Origin: Entrophospora sp. SA101
Taxonomy: Eukaryota; Glomeromycota; Glomeromycetes; Entrophosporales; Entrophosporaceae
Direction: 5' to 3'
Assembly: GCA_958430865.1 (NCBI GenBank)
Contig: CAUDNR010000868.1
Location: forward strand, 1-40,581
Length of the DNA stretch: 40,581 nt
Shown here: positions 19,090 to 30,480 of the stretch, one piece after another
Layout: the number at the start of each line of letters is the position of its first letter
Position numbering within the stretch: the stretch's first letter is position 1
Translations under genes and position numbers: made by a program
The notes under the pieces: model-generated
Database searches by the model: none
Told to the model about the DNA's origin: nothing
What the model saw: the letters and a program-made list of their open reading frames with translations, nothing else

Positions 19090-21035
19090 ATGGCATCTTT
19101 CATGGACCCAACACTGCAGTCTACCATTAGCAACAATAGTAGTAATAGCAACAGCAGCAACAGTAGTCGTCGTAGCAGCATTGTTAGTGGTAGTATTATA
19201 AATAATAAAGAAGCAATAATAGATCCTTTTGATGCTAGATCTATACCAGTTCAACCAGCTGCATATACAGAAAATGATCCTACGGTTGAATTCTTTTGTA
19301 TGCTTCATAAGAAATCTTCTTTTTTTTTAAGAATGTTATCCCAAACTTATTGATTTTATAAATATGTTATGCTCATAGATCGTCCAAGAACTTTATCAGT
19401 ACTGTCAGCAATGTTGATTGGACTACTTTATGTTGCTATGAAACCAGAAATGATTGATACCTCAATTAATATTAAATTGTATGTTAAAAAATTTACTTAT
19501 AAATATTAAGTAGTTAATATTCATATTTGTGCTTTTATAATAGTGGAGCCATGGCGGGAGTTGGATTTTTTTTGCTTTTTGCAATGCTACAATTTAGAGA
19601 TGGGCCATTCATTAGACCACATCCAGTAATATGGAGAATTGTATTGGGTTTAGGAGTTTTATATCAAATGTTTTTAGTGTTTCTTCTATTCCAAGTAATT
19701 AATTATTTTCAATTTTATTTTTAATAATTTATCGTTATTAGCTAAATAATCCAAAATTTATATATCATAATATTAATAGAATAAACGTGACGCGAGATAC
19801 ATTTTTGCAACAATAGATCCATCTTTAGGCAGACCACTTCCTGAACGTTCATATGCTGACAACTGTGAATTAACAATTGAAAATATCAAAGTAAATATAT
19901 ATGTTCGATGGGTTTAATAATCATAAGATCTTAAATTAATAAAATTCACATATTTTTTGTTTTGTTGATTTATTAGGATCAGATGGATATTTTCGTTGTT
20001 TATCATGCATCTGGATGGTTTGCCAAGGCATTGGTGCTTCGTGATTATTGGTTTTGTTGGATATTGTCCGTTATGTTTGAGGTGATGGAATATTCGTTAC
20101 AACATCAATTAAATAATTTTGCAGAATGTTGGTGGGATCATGTAAGTTACATATTATTTTTATATATGCCATAGCATATATGAGATTATCATACGCTTCT
20201 AGGATATTATATATATAAATTTATTCTTACATTACAACTTTAATTTATTAAAGTGGATTTTGGATGTTATAATATGCAATTGGGCTGGTTTATATCTTGG
20301 AATGAAAACATGTGAATATTTTGAGATGAAGGGTTATTCGTGGAGAGGTATTAAACAAATTCCGTCATTAAAAGGGAAAATGAAACGTACAGTCCAACAG
20401 TTCACACCGCATCATTGGACAAAATTCGAATGGGGAACAACAAAAAGTTTTAAAAATTATTTAGCCGTCATTGGACTTTTATTTTTGGTATATCTAATGA
20501 GCTTCTCTTTTTATTTTCAAAATGACATTTAATTTTTATAATTTATTAATTTAATTTAAAATTTTCAAATTAGTTTTTACAAACTGATTTGAACGCTTTC
20601 TATTTGAAATATTTATTATGGATACCACCAGAACATCCATTAAATGCATATAGATTTATATTACTTTTTTTTTGTGCAATTCCTGGTACAAGAGAAGCTT
20701 ATCAATATTTAACAGACAAGTAAATGAGATTTTTTTATTGAGTTTCTTTTGAAATTTTACTCAAACATTTTATTTTATTTTATTTCCCATACGAACACTT
20801 TAGAGATTGTAAAAGACTTGGTCCACAAGCATGGTTGACTATAGCAAATATAATGACAGAATCAGTCATATGTTTTAAATTTGGTAGAGGCGAATTCCCA
20901 AATCCAGCTCCAACGAGTGTAATAATATTTTGGACAATTTTAATAAGTTCATTAGTGATTTATGCAATTTGGCAATTTGGTATACCATATTGGAAAAAGA
21001 AAGAGACTAAAACACAAAAGATTAAACAAAAATAG
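19090..21035 (+). CDS. Phosphatidylserine synthase, base-exchange type
   Basis: Integral ER-membrane enzyme that makes phosphatidylserine by swapping the head group of phosphatidylcholine or phosphatidylethanolamine for serine (PTDSS1/PTDSS2 family). Eight exons: 19090-19297, 19379-19478, 19544-19694, 19780-19890, 19977-20141, 20254-20487, 20574-20719 and 20804-21035, all in frame, 448 aa (family about 470). Landmarks: [17 protein letters not shown] at the start of the membrane region, [128 protein letters not shown] and [14 protein letters not shown]. Several hydrophobic helices are present. The N-terminus is Ser/Asn-rich (residues 10-35) and the C-terminus Lys-rich ([13 protein letters not shown]), a possible ER-retention tail. 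Exon 1 ends at TTCTTTT|GTATGC, which restores the conserved FFYRP. Confidence 0.95.
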
Positions 21036-21560
21036 TGAGAAAGCAGTTAATATAAACAACAATTAATGATTATATTATATTATATTTTTTTAAAATTAAT
21101 TAGTGGAGTTAATTAATATTGTAAATATTTTAAAGGAATATGTGAAATAAACACAATCAAGATTTATTCGAGTATATACAGGTTCTGTACATCTGCGCCT
21201 CTGTACTAAATTTTTGTACATATTAAGTACTCAACGCCCATCACAAATTCTGTATAAACAAAAAAGAATAGTAATAGTGTATCAGTACGGACAGAATTGA
21301 AAAGCAATTGGATTTATTTATATATATTAATATTAAGATTTATTATTATTGTTTGCGAAAAAGTCACATTATTGAAAATTATTTGCGTATAATAAGTTTA
21401 TCAATTCTTTTTACAAAATGTTTGTAAGACGACATTTTAATATTCTTGTTTATATATATCTATCTAAACTTGTCAATTTCATTTTGTAAAATATTAATAA
21501 AAATTTTTTCCGATTTTAAAAATTTGTTTAAACTCAGGAGAAAAAAAATTCTTAAAACAT
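21036..21560. other. Intergenic between PSS and kinase 1
   Basis: About 525 bp, AT-rich. The first part is the PSS 3' region and the second the kinase promoter, ending in an A-rich leader before ATG 21561. I see no additional gene. Confidence 0.45.
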
Positions 21561-22933
21561 ATGGAAGGCAATTCGAATAGACACAGATATCATAGCGGCT
21601 CTTACAGCTTTGATGACTCTAATGAAGCAAATTTTGACAGACAATCAGAAGTAAAGGATGAAGCAAAATATGGCACATGCCAAAGGTGTATGGGATGTTA
21701 TGCTAATTATGAATGGTGCCAAAGATGTGACCCGATTCTATTAACTGAAGGATGGACTAGCGATAATGAAGCGATAGACGAAATAATAAAGAGCACACAA
21801 CTCAAAGCAAAGGGATACAATAATTATAATTATCTTGAATGGATTTCTTATAAGGATTTGATAAACAGTGTAATTATAGGTAGTGGCGGCAATGCAATTA
21901 TATACAAAGCTACTTGGAAAAATGGTAGAAAATCCATAGACGAAAATAAAAAACGATGTGCAAACGACATGATTGTTGCATTAAAAAGATTCCATTCTCC
22001 AGAAATTTCGAAAGAATTTCTAAAAGAGGTAAAGTCATTTTTTTTTAAAAAATTTACTAACCAAATTAATTATTAAAATGATTTTACTTTATTTTCTAGT
22101 TTAAAAATTATGTTATATTTCATCAAGAAAAATGTATAATTCATATTTATGGAATAACAAGAGATCCACATACAATGCAATATATATTTGTAATGGATTA
22201 TAAAGAAGAAGGAAGCCTTCGTGACTATTTATCAAGAGAATTTAGAATTTTAAGGTGGAAAGATAAAATAAAGATTCTTGAGAGTATTATCAAAGGGTTA
22301 AAAACAATTCATGCAAAAAACATCGTTCATCGCGATCTTCACAGTGGTAATATTCTTCACCAAAAACAATGTCATTTTATTACTACATTCATTGCAGACT
22401 TAGGGTTATCATGTCCAGTTGATCAAAAATCATCAAATAGTAATATGTTTGGGGTGATACCTTATATTGCGCCTGAAGTTATGAATCGAAGGCCATATAC
22501 AATGGCATCAGACATCTATAGTTTTGGGGTGTTGATGGCAGAAATATCAACAGGTCAGCGACCATTCAGTAATGTCTCACATGGAATAAGTCTTATGCTT
22601 GAGATTTTTCATGGGTTAAGGCCAAGATTTTCCAGTAACACACCTAGTTTTTACAAAGAGTTAGCATGCAGTTGCATGGACAGTGATCCAGAAAAACGAC
22701 CAACTGCAGAAAAAATTGCAGAGATTTTGGTTTCTTGGAAACTCTCATTTAATGATTTTGTAATTTCTGCTGAAAACCATGATTATTATACACAAGATCA
22801 GATTGATGAAATAAAATCAAGGAGAAGAGAAATTGATGAAATGGATAGAATGGAATTTGACCCTTCAAAAATTGTTCACCCAAATGCTGTTTATACTAGC
22901 AGACTTTTAGAACTTCCAGGAGACCTTACATGA
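21561..22933 (+). CDS. Protein kinase, Rhizophagus-type (kinase 1)
   Basis: Two exons, 21561-22028 and 22100-22933 (GT-AG, phase 0), 433 aa. Residues 39-56 hold a Cys-rich module CQRCMGC...YEWCQRCDP, probably a small zinc knuckle, followed by WTSDNEAIDEIIKSTQ and LEWISYKDL. This N-terminal layout is typical of the hugely expanded kinase family of arbuscular mycorrhizal fungi. Kinase domain: glycine loop IGSGGNAIIYKATW, VAIK-type lysine in VALKRF, catalytic loop HRDLHSGNIL, DLG in place of DFG (IADLGLS), PYIAPEV, SDIYSFGVLM, and the helix near CMDSDPEKRPTA. All catalytic residues are present, so it should be active, with tyrosine-kinase-like/Ser-Thr character. The C-terminal tail (IKSRRREIDEMDRMEFDPS...YTSRLLELP) is shared with the next gene, showing recent common origin. 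Confidence 0.93.
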
Positions 22934-23436
22934 ACCTGTTAAGAAGGGTAGAATTAGTAATACAAATGGTAATTCCATCATTATCAATTTTAAACATGAT
23001 ATTGTAATAAAATATCAGTTTTAACAATTATCTTTATATAATATCTCTTTATATTTATAAGTACCTTTTTATATTTATAAATTCTCACAAGTACATTTAG
23101 ATACGTGAGATACGGATGAATTGCTAAATTAAGATTATAAAAAAACATTAAATATTTATTTATTAAATTTATAATTTGTTTATATAAATTAATACAATTT
23201 CTTATCCGATAACAGCTTTATTATAATAATAAATTAATATTAATAATAATAAATATATATTATTTTCACGCGGAAAATAAAAAATAAAAATCTAAATAGT
23301 AATAGAAAAAAATGTAACGTAAATAAAGCGGAATAAATAATAACTAGCGTTCACGTTTCACCAAGTTTTAATATTTTCTTTTTTTTCTATATATATATGA
23401 GCCGATATCATTTGGGGTTTTTTTTTTAAAAAAAAA
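22934..23436. other. Intergenic between the two kinase genes
   Basis: About 500 bp, AT-rich. The stretch 23085-23240 (tagatacgtgagatacg, cttatccgataac) is similar to 37180-37345, marking a dispersed duplication. A long A/T tract immediately precedes the next start codon. Confidence 0.5.
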
Positions 23437-24788
23437 ATGTTTTTGACGTATATTGGTTTTGTTTCTTCAAGATTGATAGAATTAATTAAAAGAATTTTTG
23501 ATCCGCCGAATTCTTGTAAAGAACCAGCTTGTGGTAACGAGAAAAGCATACAACTTGAAGAAGCAAAAAGATGTGATATTAATGATTTACAAATTCCTCA
23601 TGAACAATTAAAATATATTGAAAAGATAGGCGAAGGGGGTTTTACAACCATATACAAAGCTACTTGGATAAAGGGTGAAAATTATATACATCCTAAGAAC
23701 GACATAAGGCACAATAAAGATTGTACTGTTGCATTAAAACAATTACATGGCTCTCAAAAGATTTCCAAGGAAGTTTTAAATCAGGCAAGTTACTTTGTCT
23801 TATTTATTTTCTTGAGATTTTTGTTTTTACAAAAATATATTGCTAAAACGAATATATACATGTATAAATGTTATAGCTCAAAAATTATAAAAAATTTAAT
23901 CAAATATATGGATTAACAATTGATCCATTTAAAAAAGAACTTATAATAATAATGGAGTATAAACGCGACGGAAATCTTTATGATTATTTATCTGTTGATT
24001 TTAAAAAAATACCATGGTTGGAAAAAATAAAAATTCTTAATTATATTAAAGGTTCTTTACAAAAAATCCATCAACAAAATCTCATTCACTGTAATCTTCA
24101 CAGTGGCAACATCTTTCACAAAAAAAAACAACAATTTATGCCTACACATATTACAGATTTAATGTTGACAACTCTAGTCAAACCAATATCAACATCGTCA
24201 TCATCATCAAATACAAATAATATATACGGGGTAATGCCATATATTGCACCTGAAGTTCTAAGAGGTGAAACGCATACAATGGCATCTGACATCTATAGTT
24301 TTGGGGTGTTGATGTCAGTGATATCAACAGGTCAGCAACCATTCAGTGATATCTCACACGATGGAACCCTTGCGACTCGGGTTTGTCAGGGGTTAAGGCC
24401 AAGATTTTCAAACAACACCCCCGATTTTTTCATAAGATTAGCATACAATTGCATGGATGCTAATCCGAAAAAACGACCAACTATAAAGGAAATTGGGGAT
24501 GTTTTAGATTCTTGGAAACATTCATTTAATAATTATGTAATTTCTGCTGAAAAACATGATCATTTTTCACAAGTCCAGGTTAATGAAATAAGATCAAGGA
24601 GAAGACAAATTGATGAAATGGATAAAATAAAATTTGACCCTTCAACACTTACACCAAGTGTTCACCACAAAAATGCTATTTATACCAGTAGATTTTTAGA
24701 ACTTCCAAAAGACCTTCCAAAACCTGTTAATCACAATAATGTCACAATAATTGGCAATTTTAATGGTAATTATCAATATAACTGTTAA
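23437..24788 (+). CDS. Predicted pseudokinase, tandem paralogue of kinase 1
   Basis: Two exons, 23437-23784 and 23877-24788, 419 aa, joined by a likely GC-AG intron. The glycine loop IGEGGFTTIYKATW and the VALKQL lysine are kept. The catalytic loop reads HCNLHSGNIF, so Arg and the proton-acceptor Asp of HRD are replaced by Cys and Asn. DFG/DLG is DLM (ITDLMLT): the metal-binding Asp stays but the Gly is lost. PYIAPEV, SDIYSFGVLM, NPKKRPT and the C-terminal tail (IRSRRRQIDEMDKIKFDPS) match kinase 1. The N-terminus differs: the Cys module is absent, replaced by a hydrophobic start (MFLTYIGFVSSRLIELIKRI). The open frame over 400 codons argues for a maintained, probably ATP-binding but catalytically weak or dead protein. 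A decoy or scaffold role towards its neighbour is speculation. Confidence 0.88.
23785..23876 (+). other. Probable GC-AG intron in the pseudokinase gene
   Basis: AATCAG|GCAAGT is a textbook GC donor, and the acceptor is TTATAG at 23871-23876. Splicing gives ...KEVLNQ/LKNYKKFNQIYGL, aligned with KEFLKE/FKNYVIFHQ at the homologous GT-AG intron of kinase 1. The intron position is conserved while the donor changed from GT to GC. Confidence 0.75.
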
Positions 24789-25008
24789 ATTATCTGTTAT
24801 TTAGTATTACTATTATAATAATAATATTATTAATTTTAATATCAATATTAATATCATTATTATAATTTTAACAATTAGAATCCTACAACAAAGAATTAAT
24901 ATCATTATTATAATTTTGACAATTAGAATACTACAACAAAGAATTAATATCAGAAGATTACTACACCAATTAAAATTATTAAAATTATTAAAATACAAGT
25001 ACTATAAC
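24789..25008. repeat. Short imperfect tandem repeats downstream of the pseudokinase
   Basis: AT-rich. A unit of about 50 bp (attaatatcattattataatttt, then acaattagaatNctacaacaaaga) occurs twice between about 24850 and 24950. There is no gene. Confidence 0.6.
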
Positions 25009-25138
25009 TATACATGAAGTCGAAGCTATTTCGATCATTTGCAGATCTGGTCGAAATAGGGTCGGAACTGATTTTTACTATGTAGTTACCTCAAGTCGAA
25101 ACATTTCGACTTTGGGGTTTAATTTGACTTCATGTATA
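25009..25138. mobile_element. MITE family 1, copy 2
   Basis: A 130-bp relative of 10564-10708. The termini are tatacatgaagtc / gacttcatgtata with the same interior (ctatttcgatcatttgc, aactgatttttactatgtag, cattt-cgactttggggttt). TA flanks both ends; flanking taacta on both sides is probably chance in simple sequence. Differences from copy 1 include short deletions, so the two copies inserted or diverged independently. Confidence 0.85.
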
Positions 25139-25489
25139 ACTATAACTATTATATATAAATTAATAATTGCCTTGAATTAACATATATTTTAGCCAAGTGC
25201 TCATTCGAGTTACGCGGCCAGCCTTGTTTGAGATAAACATTTGGGGGCCTTTTCAACAGAAGTAACTCTCTGGGCCACCCAAAGCCAAAATTAGGTTGAG
25301 TGCAAAGATTTATTTTTAGCATAATATAACTTTCATGTGTAATATATGCAATATATTTATTTTATTACTTACAGTAATATAAAAAATATCAAAATAATAA
25401 AAATATCAAAATAAAAAATAATAAAATATCAAAATAATAAAAAATATAATAAATAAAAATATCAAAAATCTAAATTCTCAAAATTTTGC
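25139..25489. other. Intergenic, AT-rich
   Basis: Contains a GC-richer patch (about 25195-25300, agttacgcggccagccttg ... gggccacccaaagcc) that I cannot assign, then a run of imperfect atatcaaaataataaaa repeats (25380-25470). Confidence 0.4.
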
Positions 25490-25585
25490 CGGAAGCACTT
25501 TTAGGTATCTTATCAATAATGTAGATAACACCGCGCAATAGTAACCTTTTTCAGCCATATAATCTTGAATGGATTTTTGGCAGCC
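25490..25585 (-). pseudogene. C-terminal remnant of an acyl-CoA ligase copy
   Basis: Roughly 95 bp matching the last exon of the ligase gene at 32575-34786: ggtatcttatcaataatgta, cagccatataatcttgaatgg versus the intact aacttatcaataatgtagac, agccacataatcttgaatgg. At about 25585 the match jumps directly to sequence that in the intact locus lies upstream of the start codon (about 34915). All the exons in between are therefore deleted. Confidence 0.75.
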
Positions 25586-27356
25586 GGTTTTGGCATTTAA
25601 ATTGATAACCCCAATATAAAAAAATGTTGCTTTTCCCAGTAAATTCTTCACCATTTCCGCTTTTTACGTGACCTCTCTAACTTGAATTCCTTTAAATGGA
25701 AAATGTATATTCTATTTATAATGGTTTATGCACGCGCCAAGTGGCAGTGGACACTTGATTTTATTTAATTGGCAAAAAAGTTTCAGCTCGAGAACTTTTT
25801 GTATTCCATCTTTTTCACATGCATGGTTTTATATAGTGTTATTAGAATATGCAGGACTTGGAAGTTTACGGATGCATATTAATATTAATATTGACGGGCC
25901 TGCAGCGGAAAACATCAAGTATAGGAATGATTCTCAATGAAGTCAAATTGTTTATATATCTATGTTACACGTATTTATTGAGTGCAAAGATAAAAGATTT
26001 TTTTTTTTCACTGTTGTAAATAATGCAAATATCACCAATAAAAAATAAAAATAGAGTTAGTTTTAAACCATATTTTTGTACTTGATTAATATGTGTATCG
26101 AAAATCCTATTACATTTCTATAAAACTCTGTGCCTCAATTTTCACGCGATTTTAGAAAGATTTTACTTTCAATTGTCACTATGTGATAAATGCGACAAGA
26201 GGAAATTAAGTGGTATGTATGAATTAATTGAAAGCAGACGAACGAAGAGACAAAAAGCCAAAATGAAGAAGAGCTAGGAGATGCGAATGAAAAGTTTAAA
26301 GGTGGGGATAGTGAATAAGAAAGTGAGGATGATGGTGAAAATTTAAAAGGCGAGTGGATGATGGCTGTGTCGTATTTGATCATTATAATGAACATAAAAT
26401 TAGATTAATAAAATAGCCGTTATAACACTAACTTGATTTAATTCTATTATAGCTTATCAATAAAGCAAGCAAACAAAGAAAATTGTTCTTTACGCAATCT
26501 CACTCTTTGAGTTTATATTTTTTTTTAGATTAGCCAACATCTTCTTATTAATTAATAATAAGGCTTATAGCACTATTTTCAAGGCAGATATTCTTTCTGA
26601 CTCTAATATAATGATTGTGTCTTCCTTTTTTTGACTATATTTTTTTGATAAGATTGAAATAAGCAATTATAAATTTGCAACAAGTAATTAGCGATACAAT
26701 ATATCAATATATAAATTGCAGATTTATCTGTCATATCTATACACTTCCTATTATTATTACTATCGGACACAATTTTTCGAAACTTTTGGTATATAATAAA
26801 AAATACTAATACCGTTCTTAGTAGTAACGTCAGCCGGTAGAAAAACCTTAGCGGCTATATTAATTATGTATATAGATAAAAACACTCATTTTTACGTCTG
26901 GAATTTTGGTGCAGAATTCAGTGGTATAGATAAACAATTAGTTGAGATGGGTCTATCTGCATTACTTAGAATGACAAAAAAAAGCATATACTTTCCCTCA
27001 GAAAATTACAATACTCGTAGCTGGATAAAAGATAATAAATAAAGGAGGCAAAAGCAATAATAACGGCGAATTAGGAAATATAATAATAACGATAGTAAGT
27101 AATAACAATAGCAAATAATCGTAGTAATTATGATAATAATGATAATGATAATGATAACAATAGTAGTAATAATAATACCGGCGGGCTTAGCCGGCTAAGC
27201 TGTTTAAAACTTTCTTAGCCAGCTCATATCATGAATTTTTAGCTTAAGCTCGTGTGAATATATATGCAAGTTTTAATTTCTTTGCCATTGAAAATAAAAA
27301 CAAAAACTCTAAAAAAATTATAAAGGTTGATTGGAAGAATTAGGATTACATATTTA

Positions 27357-27488
27357 TGTTGTATGTGAAATCGAAATATTATGGAGTGGGGTGAAATTCT
27401 GATTGGCTAACTTGAATTTCACGCATGTAAATTTGAATTTCACATATGTGAATTGCAAATTCACATAATTTCATTTTCACGTACAACA
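27357..27488. mobile_element. MITE family 2, copy 2
   Basis: A 132-bp element with termini tgttgtatgtgaaatcgaaat and the reverse of atttcattttcacgtacaaca, homologous to 11959-12105. It sits exactly where the two copies of the segmental duplication stop matching, so it may have inserted after the duplication. Confidence 0.75.
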
Positions 27489-27599
27489 TAAACAAATATT
27501 TGCATTCACTGTTTCACAATGTTCACAATTAATAAAAAGAAATTTATTTTCCTATTATTATTTTACGAATACCAAATATCAATTTATTTTAAATTCATT

Positions 27600-30480
27600 T
27601 CGGAATTATTTTGGAATAGTATTATAGTGTTGTAAGATAGTAACGGGATCATTTACTGTTACTATTTATAATAAAGTTGAAGAAATTGTATCATTATAAA
27701 CAAATTATAAGTTTTAAAAAAAAATTTATATTTGGTAATAACTTAATATAAATAAATAATAATATTTATGATCTTAATTTAGCAATTCACTCATATTAAA
27801 TCGTTCATTCTTCAATATTATACACATCCTTTTGCTTCTTGTTCTTTATAAGAAATCGGCGGATCACAAGTCGGACATCCATAACTTTCTTCAGAATACT
27901 CGCCAACATTGTAGTGTTTATATTCATTAATAAAGAGTTCATCAAAAAGTTTTTAAGTAACTCCATTATTGTTACTGTACTGGGAGTGTTGGGATTATTA
28001 ATTGCTATGTTGAACTTGGGAATTTTTTCGTTTATTTTGTTTAATTTTAATAATATTACCAGAATTATCAATTATAAATATTTTGCGGAATATTTAATAT
28101 TTGTATTGTATTATTATTACACGAGTTAAGATTTTTAATTTTAATTTCTTGTTGGAACCGGTTCGATAAAATCGAGTTAAACCGGTTGCAACTAGTTGTA
28201 ATGTAATAATAATAAATAATAAATTCTGATTCTATTCAAATAACCGGATACCCGGTTAAAACCGGTTCTGATTTTGAAAAGATGATTAAAAGCAGTTCTT
28301 GAAAACAAAACCAGCTCTAACATTTAACTAGGAGTATGATACTTATTATTATTAGATAATGGAAATCAAGCAGAAAAATTTCCTGATTCCATAAACTTTA
28401 TTTTTTGTACTGATTCATATGATGGAATCCTTGTTACAAAGTTCACACATGCTATTGATAATTGGTATAAATAATGAAGATGTTGATAATATTGATGTTA
28501 ATCGATATTAGAAAAAGGATTGATGATGATATTGATATTGATGTAAATTATTAGTAGAAGAAGCTTCCTTTTGAGCCAGATAACACTTTGTTGTTGTTGT
28601 TCATCATTATTAGTAGAAACTACTTTTTGAACTGAATGAACATTTCTTGTTGTTGTTGCCAATGATGATGTTATTAGCAAAAGTTATTTTCTAACCTTAC
28701 TCATAAACGAGGTTTTTTTTGGAAATCGGTTCTAATTTATTGTAAAATTAGTCTTTACTGTTATAACAAGGAACAGGAAACAGAACTTGAACAGCCATAT
28801 CAATATTTCCTTCTTATTATTATGATTAAGTAATATCAAGAGACATTTTTTCTATTGGAGATATTAGCCTTAAATCAAATGGCATTAATAAAAGCAGCAA
28901 TTTTAGCTATGAAACTTCAAGATACAAACCCAAAATTCCATCTATACTTGATAAATATTGATATTTTAATTGTTTTTTCACGATTGTATTTTCAGATTGC
29001 AAGTGTAGTTTTCTATCAAAATCTATGGCAAAAGTTAAATATTATAATATATTAAATTTTTATTTTCTGCAAGTAATATAAACCTAAAAATGTCTACTAA
29101 ATCTAACAACTATTTCTAATCCAACTATAAATTAGTGGTGTGCGACGAAACTTTTGATTTTAGTCATTGACGTGATGAAAGTACTGACTAAAGGTAGTTT
29201 CTCGCCAATGACCATTTTGACAGTTTAACAAAAGTAAAAAGTGTTGATGAAAGTAAAATTGTTGTTTTTTTTTGTTATACAATAAATAAAATATACGTAC
29301 GATATTATGATATCATACAGTATTTTCTGATGAAAGTAATAATACGAGGAAGTTCCTGATATTGAAGTCAAATAATGGTTTAAATTATAACCCAAATGAT
29401 TTAAGTTAATAAATATAAATTAATTAATATAATCCAAATATTTAAATACCTTCATCTATTGATTTGAAGTCACTACTTGCAAGGTGTTGCTAACTTTGAG
29501 CAAATCATATATATAGTTTTTCTTGAACTAGAGAATTTGATTTGATCTATATGAGCATTTCAGGAGGTTGTGGAGACGGAGGAACTGTTGTATTGCTTTG
29601 CATAGTGGTAGAATCAGATGCTTGCAGGTATGGTTGTTGATTTGTCATCGAGCTTCAATAATTTTGGATTATGACTTGAGAAAATGAAAATAATAGCACT
29701 GAATTTGGAAGCGACAATCTTTACTTTGAAAACCTGCATCAGGAATATGTGTTTCTAAATGGAAGTGGAAGTTTACAGATTGAAAATAATGACAGTCAGT
29801 CATTACTTAGAAAGTGAAGTGAAGATTGGAATAATGATGTGGAGATTGAAGATGATGCTAACACAACAATGATAATTGCAATTTAAGCAATATATCAAAA
29901 AAGAAAAGAAAAGTCAAACTTTACATAGAAGAGATGTTAATAATGAAGTTATAAACAAAATCCAAGTAATTGTTAGTTGATATCAAAAAATTAATAAAAA
30001 CTAGATTTGGTTCAATGATTTTGAGTTTTCGACAAGAGCTTAGTCATTAGACAAGTGTTTTAGTCTTTCGCCATACAACATTACTATGTATAAACTCATG
30101 TTATAATGTAGAATGCATCAAAAAAGATTAAGATTATCAAACTTGCCATACAAGAGTGAAAAGCTTCCAAAATTCGATCTGTTATTTTCGATTCCTACAT
30201 TCACCAATACATTCCTTAGCATAACTGTGAGATTCACCTTGTTCTCCATTTTCACTTTTAGATAGCAAAAAAAGACCACCAGACCTTAATCTAATTAACC
30301 ATTCAAACCGGCTGATTAGGAAATTTTTCCCACTGCAACATTATTCTTGAAACAATATCTTTCTTAATTCTTCCTATCCTATCAATTGGTGATATGTTTT
30401 AATGGTGAAGTTGTAAGAAAATTACGAACCTTTTCAAAAAATCCATTAGGCATGGTAGTGGTAGTGGCGGTGGTAGTGCT
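27600..30480. other. Gene-poor region with decayed sequence
   Basis: Nearly 2.9 kb without a gene I can support. At 27805-28129 both strands are open for almost 90 codons, with no recognisable family. 28145-28285 holds several AACCGGTT palindromes. At 28500-28680 and 28855-29055 there are short frames with repeats only. At 30160-30440 the minus strand has broken frames (for example RIGRIKKDIVSRIMLQWEKF) that look like an old coding relic. Confidence 0.45.

Larger units (their letters stand above)
25490..27600. repeat. Segmental duplication, gutted copy of the acyl-CoA ligase locus
   Basis: After the ligase remnant, 25586-27350 follows 34915-36830 in the same order: gcttttcccagtaa, acgcgcca-atgg-a-tggacac, tggttttatatagtgttatt, tgtgataaatg, gcaatctcact, gaattagaaatata, ttagccggctaagc, gtgaatatatatgcaagttt. 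After the inserted MITE at 27357-27488 the match resumes (tttgcattcactgtt at about 27490 versus about 37015; tattttacgaata). No coding region survives in it. Confidence 0.8.

Noticed and set aside
25728..25940. Plus-strand 70-codon frame
   Set aside because: The counterpart near 35155-35400 has indels that break this frame; the conservation is of non-coding DNA.
26135..26395. Minus-strand 86-codon Ser/Pro-rich frame
   Set aside because: The homologous stretch in the other duplicate (about 35690-35950) does not preserve the frame, so it is unlikely to be coding.
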